A stretch of DNA of 6,187 bases from JBGSIZ01 sp041742255 (GTDB lineage: Bacteria > Pseudomonadota > Alphaproteobacteria > Rhodobacterales > Rhodobacteraceae): contig JBGSIZ010000289.1 in assembly GCA_041742255.1 (NCBI GenBank), forward strand, positions 1 through 6,187. The letters run 5' to 3'. Below the pieces are notes generated by a model that was not told where the DNA came from, ran no database searches, and saw only the letters and a list, made by a program, of their open reading frames with translations. Positions 1-5,858 of this stretch are shown in pieces. The position numbers and the translations under genes are program-made. Every line of letters begins with the position of its first letter. Within the stretch, counting starts at the first letter, position 1.

Positions 1-722
1 TCGGCGAGGGTGGCGAGGGCGGCGCCGGTGTCGTGCATCCACGCCTGTCCGTAGCGCACCGCATAGCGGTCGTCCCGGGTCAGGCGACCGGTGTCGCCGC
101 GCGCGTATTTGCCCGTGAGCAGCCCCCCACCAAGTGGAGAATAGGGTATGATTTCAATGCCTTGGTCTGTGGCCATCGGGATTAATTCCACCTCGGCCTG
201 ACGTTTGACGAGGTTATACATCGGTTGAATGGCGTCGATGCGGGTGCCAAGGCGGGCGCAGGCCGATTGCGCCTTCATCACCTGCCATGCCGCATAGTTT
301 GATACCCCTATGTATCTGATTTTACGGTCACTTTGCAGTTTTGCCAGCACCTCGAACGTGGTCATCAGGGGGGTGTCGGGGTCGTAGCGGTGCAGATACA
401 GGAGGTCTACCGTATCCAGCCCCAGTTGGCGGCGCGACTGGTCGAATTGGGTTAGCAGATTGGCCGCCCCGCAGCCCCCCATGTAGCCCACCTTGGTTGC
501 CAGAAAAAGGCTGTCTTTACTGGGGCTTATCATGGGGCCGAGCAGGGTTTCTGAGGCCCCGTCGCAGTAGCCGACCGCAGTGTCGAAATGGGTTATTCCC
601 GCAGCCTGCGCGGCGTCGAACATGGCGCGGGAGGCGGTGGCATCCGCCCGGCCGCCGAATTGCATCGTGCCGAAGGCCATGCGCGGGACGGCGGTGCCGT
701 TGGAGGTGGTGAATTGGGTCAT
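1..722 (-). CDS. Aldo/keto reductase, C-terminus cut by the left edge of the window
   Basis: The visible part is 240 residues starting MTQFTTSNGTAVPRMAFGTM and stays open to base 1, so the stop codon lies outside. It is an NAD(P)H-dependent oxidoreductase of the aldo/keto reductase superfamily, a cytoplasmic TIM-barrel enzyme that normally reduces aldehydes or ketones. The expected catalytic tetrad is all visible: D47 and Y52 in HFDTAVGY, K77 in ATKVGY and H111 in LLYLHRYDP. The segments IRYIGVSNY (135-143), IQPMYN (165-170) and IPYSPLGGGLLTGKY (192-206) are the usual substrate/cofactor-binding strands. Family members are about 310-340 residues, so roughly a quarter is missing. The start at 722 fits the normal family N-terminus, but no clear Shine-Dalgarno sequence precedes it; the next internal Met (residue 15) would cut into the first strand. 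It follows a terminator, so it is probably its own transcription unit, and its substrate cannot be told from the sequence. The family call is firm, while any role in purine metabolism would be guesswork. Confidence 0.93.
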   Translation of the reverse strand, partial: MTQFTTSNGTAVPRMAFGTMQFGGRADATASRAMFDAAQAAGITHFDTAVGYCDGASETLLGPMISPSKDSLFLATKVGYMGGCGAANLLTQFDQSRRQLGLDTVDLLYLHRYDPDTPLMTTFEVLAKLQSDRKIRYIGVSNYAAWQVMKAQSACARLGTRIDAIQPMYNLVKRQAEVELIPMATDQGIEIIPYSPLGGGLLTGKYARGDTGRLTRDDRYAVRYGQAWMHDTGAALATLA

Positions 723-771
723 GGCCGGACCGTGCCACAGCCGATGCGCGGCGAAAAGGCCCCGTGATATT

Positions 772-804
772 GCGGCGGTATTCCGTCGGTATCGCGTCGG
801 TGTC
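772..804. repeat. Three tandem 11-bp direct repeats upstream of the aldo/keto reductase gene
   Basis: On the plus strand the copies are gcggcggtatt (772-782), ccgtcggtatc (783-793) and gcgtcggtgtc (794-804). The shared core CGGT[A/G]T recurs every 11 bp, about one helical turn, which would place it on the same DNA face each time. The array lies 50 to 83 bp upstream of the aldo/keto reductase start codon and downstream of the binding-protein terminator, where a promoter or operator for the reductase would be expected. An AT-rich stretch (aatatc on the minus strand, about 766-771) lies directly downstream of the array, but I see no convincing -35/-10 pair. A regulatory role is inference; the repeats themselves are visible. 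Confidence 0.5.
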
Positions 805-835
805 GTTTTTGGCCCGAAACCCCGCCCCAAAACGG

Positions 836-864
836 AAAAAGGCCCACCGGAGGGGCGGGCCTTT
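836..864 (-). terminator. Rho-independent terminator of the purine transporter operon
   Basis: Read on the minus strand, AAAGGCCCGCC pairs with GGTGGGCCTTT (11 bp with one G-U pair) around the 5-nt loop CCTCC, and the right arm runs into a run of five T. The stem begins 21 nt after the stop codon of the binding-protein gene. On the plus strand the hairpin is followed by only three T, so it should work mainly for minus-strand transcription. It marks the end of the operon and isolates the aldo/keto reductase gene beyond it. Confidence 0.92.
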
Positions 865-885
865 GACATCTGCAAACGGGAGGGA

Positions 886-1974
886 TCAGGACGGAATGTC
901 GCCTGCCAGACCTTCGATATAGAAGTTCAGCCCGACCAGTTGTTCGTCGGTCGCCACCTCGCCATCGGCCAGCCACGGGGTGCCGTCCTGTTTGTTGATC
1001 GGCCCGGTGAAGGGGTGGTAGGTGCCCCCGGTGAGGGCGGCGATCATCGCTTCGGCCTCGGCCTTGACGTCGGCGGGAACCTCGGACGAGATTTCACCAA
1101 TCACGACCTCGCCATCGGCCATGCCGCCCCATGTCCGGGTGGTTTCCCATGTCCCGTCCATCACCGCCTGCACCCGTTTGATGTAGTAGGGTGCCCAGTT
1201 GTCGATGATCGAGGCAAGGCGCGGTTTGGGCGCGTAGGCCGCCATGTCGGATGCCTGACCGAAGGTGTAGACGTTGCCCGCCTCTTGCGCCGCGGCCTGC
1301 GGTGCGGTCGAGTCCGTGTGTTGCAGGATCACATCGACGCCTTGGTCGATCAGAGCTTTGGCTGCTTCGGCCTCTTTGGCCGGATCGAACCATGTGTAGG
1401 CCCAGATCACGGTCATTTCGACGTCCGGGTTCACTTTTTTGGCGTGGAGGAAGGAGCAGTTGATGCCTTGGATCACTTCGGGGATCGGGAACGACGCGAT
1501 ATAGCCGATCTTGTTGGATTTGGTCATCCGCCCGGCGATGGTGCCGATGACGGCCCGGCCTTCGTAGAAGCGCGCGTCATAGACCGACAGGTTGTCCGCC
1601 GTTTTGAACCCGGTCGCATGTTCGAATTTCACGTCGGGGAATTGTGCTGCCACCTCCAGCGTTTGGTCCATGTAGCCAAACGAGGTCGTGAAGATCAGAC
1701 CGCAGCCCTGCAGCGCCATCTGTTGGATGACCCGCACGGCGTCCGCCCCTTCGGGCACCGATTCCTGATAGATCGTTTCGACCTTGTCCCCGAACGCCTC
1801 GACCACGGCGAGCCGCCCTTGGTCGTGCTGGTAGGTCCAGCCGCCATCGCCGACCGGCCCGACATAGATAAAGCCGACCTTGAGCGGGCCGTGCGCCGCT
1901 GCCTGTGCCGTTGCCCCAAGGCTGGCCAGCAAGGCCGTAGCACCGCCCGAGGCGAGGAGTGTTCTGCGTTTCAT
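886..1974 (-). CDS. BMP-family ABC transporter substrate-binding protein (purine/nucleoside type)
   Basis: This 362-residue protein is the periplasmic binding component of the importer encoded just upstream. The N-terminus MKRRTLLASGG followed by an Ala/Leu-rich stretch is a signal peptide, with R3-R4-T5-L6-L7 resembling a Tat motif and likely cleavage after AQA at about residue 25. There is no lipobox cysteine, so it should be soluble in the periplasm. The mature part shows the hallmark blocks of the BMP family (PF02608; PnrA/TmpC relatives): VGFIYVGPVGDGGWTYQHDQ (33-52), FTTSFGYMD (95-103), FEHATGF (117-123), YEGRAVIG (137-144), GYIASFPIPEVIQG (157-170), then QHTDS, FGQASDM and DNWAPYY. Known members bind purine nucleosides or bases, and W46 is in the position expected to help hold the ring (inference). 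Length is normal for the family. A GGAG ribosome site lies 9 nt before the ATG. It is the last gene of the operon, separated by 66 nt and a hairpin from the permease gene and followed by a terminator. Substrate identity (adenine, xanthine, guanosine or similar) is not decided by the sequence. Confidence 0.95.
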   Translation of the reverse strand: MKRRTLLASGGATALLASLGATAQAAAHGPLKVGFIYVGPVGDGGWTYQHDQGRLAVVEAFGDKVETIYQESVPEGADAVRVIQQMALQGCGLIFTTSFGYMDQTLEVAAQFPDVKFEHATGFKTADNLSVYDARFYEGRAVIGTIAGRMTKSNKIGYIASFPIPEVIQGINCSFLHAKKVNPDVEMTVIWAYTWFDPAKEAEAAKALIDQGVDVILQHTDSTAPQAAAQEAGNVYTFGQASDMAAYAPKPRLASIIDNWAPYYIKRVQAVMDGTWETTRTWGGMADGEVVIGEISSEVPADVKAEAEAMIAALTGGTYHPFTGPINKQDGTPWLADGEVATDEQLVGLNFYIEGLAGDIPS

Positions 1975-1997
1975 GATGTCCGTCTCCCGTTGAGTTG

Positions 1998-2017
1998 GCC
2001 GGGGTGAGTGCCCCGGC
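1998..2017 (-). promoter_or_regulatory. Intercistronic GC hairpin between permease and binding-protein genes
   Basis: On the minus strand GCCGGGG and CCCCGGC form a perfect 7-bp all-GC stem with the 6-nt loop CACTCA. It sits in the only real gap of the operon (1975-2040), 23 nt upstream of the binding-protein ATG and just before its ribosome site. It lacks a T-run, so it is not a normal terminator. A plausible role is to protect the processed 5' end of the binding-protein transcript, giving more binding protein than permease; that is inference. Confidence 0.6.
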
Positions 2018-2040
2018 GTCTGGTTGTTCTGCGGTCCCGG

Positions 2041-2955
2041 TCAGCGGGACGCGTGAAAGATTTTGCCGAGTGACCCCGGCGCCCGTCCTGATGAGATCAG
2101 CACAAGGACAAGGATAGTTGCGATATACGGGGCCATGGCAAGGTATTCGACAGGAATTGGCACCCGTGCCCCCTGCAGATTGAACTGCAGCGCGCTGACC
2201 CCGCCAAAAAGATAGGCACCCAGCAAAAGCCGCAGCGGTTTCCAGCCCGCAAAGACCACGATCGCCAGCGCGATCCAGCCTGCCCCGTTGGTCATTCCGT
2301 CCGTCCATTGCGGCACCAGTTCGAGGCTGATGTAGGCCCCCCCGAGCCCCGCCATGCCCCCGCCGAACAGGATCGCAAACGTCCGCACCCGCCGCACCCC
2401 GTACCCAAGTGCGTGCGCTGCATCCGCGTTTTCCCCGACCCCCCGCAGCACCATCCCCCCCCGTGTCCGGTGCAGGAACCACCAGACCCCAACTGTCAGC
2501 CCAAGCGACAGATAGACCATGGGGTCATGTTGAAAGAGGATCGCCCCGATCACCGGAATGTCCGACAGGATGGGGATATCCAGCGCGTTGAAGCTGGGCG
2601 ATTTGATCCCGTTGTAGCCTTGCCCCAGAAGTGCCGACAGCCCCAGCCCGAACAGCGTGAGCGCCAGCCCCGTTGCTACCTGATTGGTGAGCAGCAGTTG
2701 TGTGAGGAACGCGAAAAGGACCGACAGCCCCGCCCCCCCCGCAGCCCCTGCCGCGAACCCCGCATAGGGGTTGCCTGTGTGATGCGCCACAATGAACCCC
2801 GTGATCGCCCCGGTGATAATCATCCCCTCGACCCCGAGGTTCAGCACCCCCGCCCGTTCCACCACCAGTTCACCCAGACCCGCCAGAAGGATCGGCGTGG
2901 ATGCCACCATGAGTGACGCCAGCAACAGGATGGGGTTGATCGCCGAGAGGTCCAT
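2041..2955 (-). CDS. ABC transporter permease 2 of the BMP/nucleoside importer
   Basis: This is a 304-residue integral membrane protein of the branched-chain/sugar/nucleoside permease family (PF02653 type), similar in kind to B. subtilis NupQ. It starts MDLSAINPIL. Family blocks are visible at 33-46 (ERAGVLNLGVEGMI), 171-184 (RGVGENADAAHALG, the cytoplasmic loop expected to touch the ATPase) and 225-240 (AGWIALAIVVFAGWKP). Hydrophobic segments occur near 8-28, 43-58, 66-86, 91-110, 145-162, 190-210, 226-253 and 272-288. The start at 2955 was chosen because the protein begins here in the way the family does, and because the ATG overlaps the upstream stop as TGATG, with a GGCGGA ribosome site just before it. 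The frame stays open further upstream to 3249, but that extension is Gly-rich nonsense antisense to nothing conserved and covers the small membrane gene. The coding strand carries two 8-base G runs (2455-2462 and 2733-2740). Confidence 0.95.
   Translation of the reverse strand: MDLSAINPILLLASLMVASTPILLAGLGELVVERAGVLNLGVEGMIITGAITGFIVAHHTGNPYAGFAAGAAGGAGLSVLFAFLTQLLLTNQVATGLALTLFGLGLSALLGQGYNGIKSPSFNALDIPILSDIPVIGAILFQHDPMVYLSLGLTVGVWWFLHRTRGGMVLRGVGENADAAHALGYGVRRVRTFAILFGGGMAGLGGAYISLELVPQWTDGMTNGAGWIALAIVVFAGWKPLRLLLGAYLFGGVSALQFNLQGARVPIPVEYLAMAPYIATILVLVLISSGRAPGSLGKIFHASR
2337..2361 (-). other. Second G-quadruplex-compatible run inside permease 2
   Basis: The coding strand shows tracts of 5, 4 and 7 G with loops of 6 and 3 nt. 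The 7-base tract can be split to complete four runs. It encodes the conserved FGGGMAGLGGAY segment, so the glycine codons are constrained, but the choice of GGG is not. Confidence 0.4.
2728..2748 (-). other. G-quadruplex-compatible run with an 8-base G homopolymer inside permease 2
   Basis: On the coding strand the tracts are GGGG, then eight G, then GGGG, separated by 4 and 1 nt. The central run can be split to give four tracts. It encodes the Gly/Ala-rich segment AAGAAGGAG of a membrane helix. Folding is unproven. Confidence 0.4.
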
Positions 2956-3263
2956 CACATTCCGCCGTGGATCAGATGCACCAGACTCGCGCTGGCCACC
3001 GCACTGGCCCCCATCAGCCCGACGTGCCCCAGCGATGGCCGATGCCGGCGGTGCCGCAGTCCCGGCGCCAATCGTGCCGCCACGATCCCCGCCCCCAGTA
3101 TGACCCCGACCACCACCAGATGCGCCCCCACAAAGGCCAGCAACGCCCAGCCCGACAATCCGTTCCCCGTCGCCGCCCCGTGGATCATCCACAGCACCAT
3201 TGGGCCCATGATCAGGCCCATTGCCACCGGAAGCCCCAGTTTTCCCCAAAATCGCTGTGTCAT
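2955..3263 (-). CDS. Small three-helix membrane protein of unknown function, between the two permease genes
   Basis: I do not recognise a family for this 102-residue protein. It has three hydrophobic segments, about 11-29, 38-66 and 81-98, joined by a basic loop RHRRHR (70-75) that the positive-inside rule would put in the cytoplasm. There is no signal peptidase site and no ATPase or permease motif. Evidence that it is real: its ATG overlaps the permease 1 stop as ATGA, its TGA overlaps the permease 2 start as TGATG, and a GGAG ribosome site stands 6 nt before the ATG. Two segments end alike, with MIHGA (26-30) in the first and LIHGG (97-101) in the third, and histidines 28, 48, 96 and 99 fall in or beside the membrane segments. 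The tight coupling suggests production together with the permeases, possibly as an extra importer subunit, assembly factor or regulator. It could also be a lineage-specific membrane protein that merely hitchhikes in the operon. Confidence 0.82.
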   Translation of the reverse strand: MTQRFWGKLGLPVAMGLIMGPMVLWMIHGAATGNGLSGWALLAFVGAHLVVVGVILGAGIVAARLAPGLRHRRHRPSLGHVGLMGASAVASASLVHLIHGGM

Positions 3264-4345
3264 GCCGTTCTCCGGTTCCCGAATTTGAGTTTGAAATTGG
3301 TCAGCACGTCCACCATCAGGAGAAAGAACAAGAGCATCCCCTGGAACAGCTGGATCGCCGCCGCTGGCAGTTGCAGCGTGAGTTGTGCCACTTCCCCCCC
3401 GATATAGGTCAGCGCCATGAGGAGCCCCGCCAAGAGGATCCCGATCGGGTTGAGCCGACCCAGAAACGCCACGATGATCGCTGTGAACCCGTAGCCGACG
3501 TTAAAGTCGATGGTGATTTGCCCCGATGGCCCTGCCACCTCGAACAGGCCCGCCGCCCCGGCCAGCCCCCCCGACACCCCCATGCAGATGAGGATCAAGG
3601 CCGTAGGGTTGACCCCTGCAAATTTCGCCGCCCGGGGGCTGGCCCCCGCCAGCCGCACGTTGAACCCGAATTGGTGCCGCGCAAAGATCACCGTGGCAAA
3701 GATCACCGCGACCAGCGCCGCCACCACCCCCCAGTGCATCCCCGTTCCCGCCACCAGTTCCGGGTTCGCCGCATAGCCGATCTGTTTGAGGTTGCGTGAC
3801 CCCGGAAATCCCATCCCGTCCGGGCTTCGCAACAGTCCGAGCGCCATGGCCGCCAGAATTTTCTCGGCCACATAAACCAGCATGAGCGACACAAGGATTT
3901 CGTTGGTGTTGAACCGCACCCGCAGCAGCGCCGGGATCATTGCCCAGACCATGCCCCCCGCCATGCCCGCCAGCACCATGAGCGGGAACACCACCCAGCG
4001 CACCCCGTCCGGATAGACCGCAAGTGCCACCGCCGCCCCGCAGATCGCCCCGATGATATATTGCCCTTCGGCCCCGATGTTCCAGATCCCCGCCCGGAAC
4101 CCGAACGACAGCCCGATCGCAATCAGGATCAGCGGCGCCGCCTTGACCAGAAGTTGTGGCCGCGAGAACGACGCGAATTGCCCGAACAATGGGTCCCAGA
4201 AGATGGTCCGGATCGCCTCGACCGGGTTTTTGCCCAAGGCCGCGAACAACAGCCCGCCCGCAATCATGGTGATGATGACCGCCACGGGGGGGGCCGCATA
4301 GGTCCAGAACCTCGAGGGCTGTGGCCGCCGTTCAAGCGTGATCAT
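3260..4345 (-). CDS. ABC transporter permease 1 of the BMP/nucleoside importer
   Basis: This 361-residue inner-membrane protein is the longer of the two permeases (PF02653 type, comparable to B. subtilis NupP). After a short basic N-terminus (MITLERRPQP) hydrophobic segments fall near 17-37, 68-82, 92-111, 116-140, 149-170, 204-223, 247-268, 284-315 and 327-348. The block FRAGIWNIGAEGQY (83-96) is characteristic, and GFNVRLAGASPRAAKFAGVN (227-246) is the cytoplasmic loop that should contact the ATPase. The start at 4345 is preferred over an in-frame ATG six codons upstream (4363) because a near-perfect GGAGG stands 6 nt before it. With this start the gene overlaps the end of the ATPase gene by 14 nt, and its stop overlaps the small membrane gene by 4 nt. 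Length and motif order are ordinary for the family. The coding strand contains a strong G-quadruplex-like run at 3549-3581. Confidence 0.95.
   Translation of the reverse strand: MITLERRPQPSRFWTYAAPPVAVIITMIAGGLLFAALGKNPVEAIRTIFWDPLFGQFASFSRPQLLVKAAPLILIAIGLSFGFRAGIWNIGAEGQYIIGAICGAAVALAVYPDGVRWVVFPLMVLAGMAGGMVWAMIPALLRVRFNTNEILVSLMLVYVAEKILAAMALGLLRSPDGMGFPGSRNLKQIGYAANPELVAGTGMHWGVVAALVAVIFATVIFARHQFGFNVRLAGASPRAAKFAGVNPTALILICMGVSGGLAGAAGLFEVAGPSGQITIDFNVGYGFTAIIVAFLGRLNPIGILLAGLLMALTYIGGEVAQLTLQLPAAAIQLFQGMLLFFLLMVDVLTNFKLKFGNRRTA
3549..3581 (-). other. G-quadruplex-compatible run inside permease 1
   Basis: The minus (coding) strand carries four G tracts of 5, 7, 4 and 3 with loops of 4, 6 and 4 nt, matching the common pattern of four runs of three or more G with loops of 1-7. 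It encodes a Gly-rich membrane segment. Whether it folds in DNA or mRNA is not known; it may only reflect GGG and GCG codon preference. Confidence 0.45.
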
Positions 4346-5858
4346 GCACCACCTCCATATCATGCGCCCCGCCGAGCATCAGCCCGATCTGGTCGATGGT
4401 CAGCCCGGCGGTGGGCCGCGGTTCCGACAGGCGGCCCGCGTTGAGGGCGGCAAAACGGTCCGACACTTCCATCAGCTCATCCAGATCCTGACTGATGACG
4501 ATGACCGCAGCACCACCTGTGGCGAGGTCAAGGATCGCCTGCCGGATCGCCGCCGCCGCCGAGGCATCGACCCCCCATGTGGGTTGATTGATGATCAGCA
4601 CCTTGGGCTTTTTTACGATCTCGCGCCCGATCACGAATTTCTGGAGGTTGCCGCCCGACAGCGACCGCGCCGCGCTGTGGGGGCCGGGGGTCCGCACGTC
4701 AAAGGCCGTGATGATGGAGCCGGCCAGATCCTGCACCCGGCCCCAGTTGATGAAGCCGGAAGCGGTTAGTCCCGGTTGCGCCGACCCGGTCAACAACGCG
4801 TTTTCCGTCAGCGACATATCGGGGGCTGCCGCGTGCCCGTTGCGGTCTTCGGGGGCCGCCGCAAGCCCAAGCGCGCGCCGTTGGTTGGGCGACAGATGCC
4901 CGATGGGTGTGCCATCCAGTTGCACCATCGCAGGCGCTGTCCGCACCTCGCCCGAGAGCGCCGCAAGGAGTTCATCCTGCCCGTTGCCAGCCACGCCGCC
5001 GATCCCCAACACTTCGCCCGCGCGGACCCCGACCGAGATCGACCGGAGTGCCGTGCCGAATTGGTGCGGTGCCGCGACCGACACCCCGTTGAGCGCCAGA
5101 ACCACCGGGCCGGGCGTCCCCGCCGCCCGCGTGGGCACATGCAGCGTGGTCCCCACCATCATTTCCGCCATGTCCCGCGCCGAGGTGTCCCGTGGGTCGC
5201 AGGTCCCCACGACCTGCCCCAGTCGCAGGATGGTGGCGTGTTCGCACAGCGCCCGGATTTCTTCCAGCTTGTGCGAGATATAGAGGATCGCCGTGCCTTC
5301 GGACGCCAAAAGCCGCAGGGTGGCAAACAGGATATCTACCTCTTGCGGGGTCAGAACGCTGGTGGGCTCATCCATGATGAGAAGTTTCGGGTCCTGGAGC
5401 AGGCAGCGGATGATTTCCACCCGTTGCCGTTCGCCCGCCGACAAATCCCCGACGATCCGCGCCGGATCGAGCGGCAAGCCGTAGGCCTGCGACACCTCGC
5501 GGATGCGCGCCGACAGGTCCGCCATGCGCGGCGGGTTTTCCATGCCCAGCGTGATGTTTTCCGCCACGCTGAGCGCGTCAAACAGGGAAAAGTGTTGGAA
5601 CACCATACCCACACCCGCCGCCCGCGCCGCCCGTGGGTCTGCCGGGGCATAGCCCGCCCCATTCAGCGTCATGGTGCCTGTGTCCGGTTTCACCAGCCCA
5701 TAGATGGTTTTCACGAGCGTGGATTTCCCCGCCCCGTTTTCCCCCAAGAGCGCGTGAATTTCGCCCGCCCGGATGGCAAAGGAGACATCCCGGTTGGCAA
5801 CGACCCCCGGATAGGCCTTGGTCAGCCCCGATAGCTCAAGCAGAGTGGCGCGTGTCAT
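4332..5858 (-). CDS. Double-domain ABC transporter ATPase of the BMP/nucleoside importer
   Basis: This 508-residue cytoplasmic protein holds two nucleotide-binding domains fused head to tail and powers the two permeases. The first domain is complete: Walker A GENGAGKST (39-47), Q-loop Q88, signature LSAGERQR (139-146), Walker B LLIMDE (159-164) and H-loop H196. The second (from about 252) has a degenerate Walker A, GVAGNGQDEL (288-297), without the lysine; a good signature LSGGNLQK (400-407); a Walker B ending IINQP with N424-Q425 in place of Asp-Glu; and Q457 where the H-loop histidine would be. Such asymmetry is known for the RbsA/MglA and nucleoside importer ATPases, so one productive ATP site is expected. 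Length is typical (about 500-520). The start at 5858 gives the standard family N-terminus, and the gene begins inside the last 23 nt of xdhC, with only a weak GGGA-type ribosome site. This suggests translation coupled to xdhC and ties the importer to purine oxidation. Confidence 0.96.
   Translation of the reverse strand: MTRATLLELSGLTKAYPGVVANRDVSFAIRAGEIHALLGENGAGKSTLVKTIYGLVKPDTGTMTLNGAGYAPADPRAARAAGVGMVFQHFSLFDALSVAENITLGMENPPRMADLSARIREVSQAYGLPLDPARIVGDLSAGERQRVEIIRCLLQDPKLLIMDEPTSVLTPQEVDILFATLRLLASEGTAILYISHKLEEIRALCEHATILRLGQVVGTCDPRDTSARDMAEMMVGTTLHVPTRAAGTPGPVVLALNGVSVAAPHQFGTALRSISVGVRAGEVLGIGGVAGNGQDELLAALSGEVRTAPAMVQLDGTPIGHLSPNQRRALGLAAAPEDRNGHAAAPDMSLTENALLTGSAQPGLTASGFINWGRVQDLAGSIITAFDVRTPGPHSAARSLSGGNLQKFVIGREIVKKPKVLIINQPTWGVDASAAAAIRQAILDLATGGAAVIVISQDLDELMEVSDRFAALNAGRLSEPRPTAGLTIDQIGLMLGGAHDMEVVHDHA

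Noticed and set aside
723..885. Possible riboswitch or small RNA gene in the intergenic region
   Set aside because: The region is explained by the terminator and the 11-bp repeats; the remaining bases are too few and show no purine-riboswitch-like junction. Any operon leader would lie outside the right edge.
580..2007. Long plus-strand open frame of 475 codons opposite the binding-protein gene
   Set aside because: Its product is rich in Arg, Gly, Asp and His without domain pattern, and it lies antisense to a clear BMP protein with family motifs and a terminator. Long antisense frames are expected in GC-rich coding DNA.
2308..2916. Plus-strand open frame of 202 codons opposite permease 2
   Set aside because: The product is Pro/Arg/Gln-rich without hydrophobic or catalytic patterns, and comes from the C-rich complement of glycine codons.
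2956..3249. N-terminal extension of permease 2 up to 3249
   Set aside because: The extra residues are a Gly/Arg-rich string unlike any permease N-terminus, and the same bases in another frame give the small membrane protein with proper start, stop and ribosome site.
3634..3647. GGGGGC-TG-GCCCCC palindrome inside permease 1
   Set aside because: The loop would be only 2-4 nt, there is no T-run, and it lies in a conserved coding stretch; most likely a by-product of GC-rich codons.
4346..4363. Earlier ATG for permease 1 at 4363
   Set aside because: GGAGG stands 6 nt before the ATG at 4345, whereas using 4363 would place that site inside the coding sequence and add MIWRWC, which the family does not need.
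4776..5834. Plus-strand open frame of 352 codons opposite the ATPase gene
   Set aside because: It is a low-complexity Arg/His/Pro-rich product with no recognisable motif, antisense to a complete ABC ATPase.
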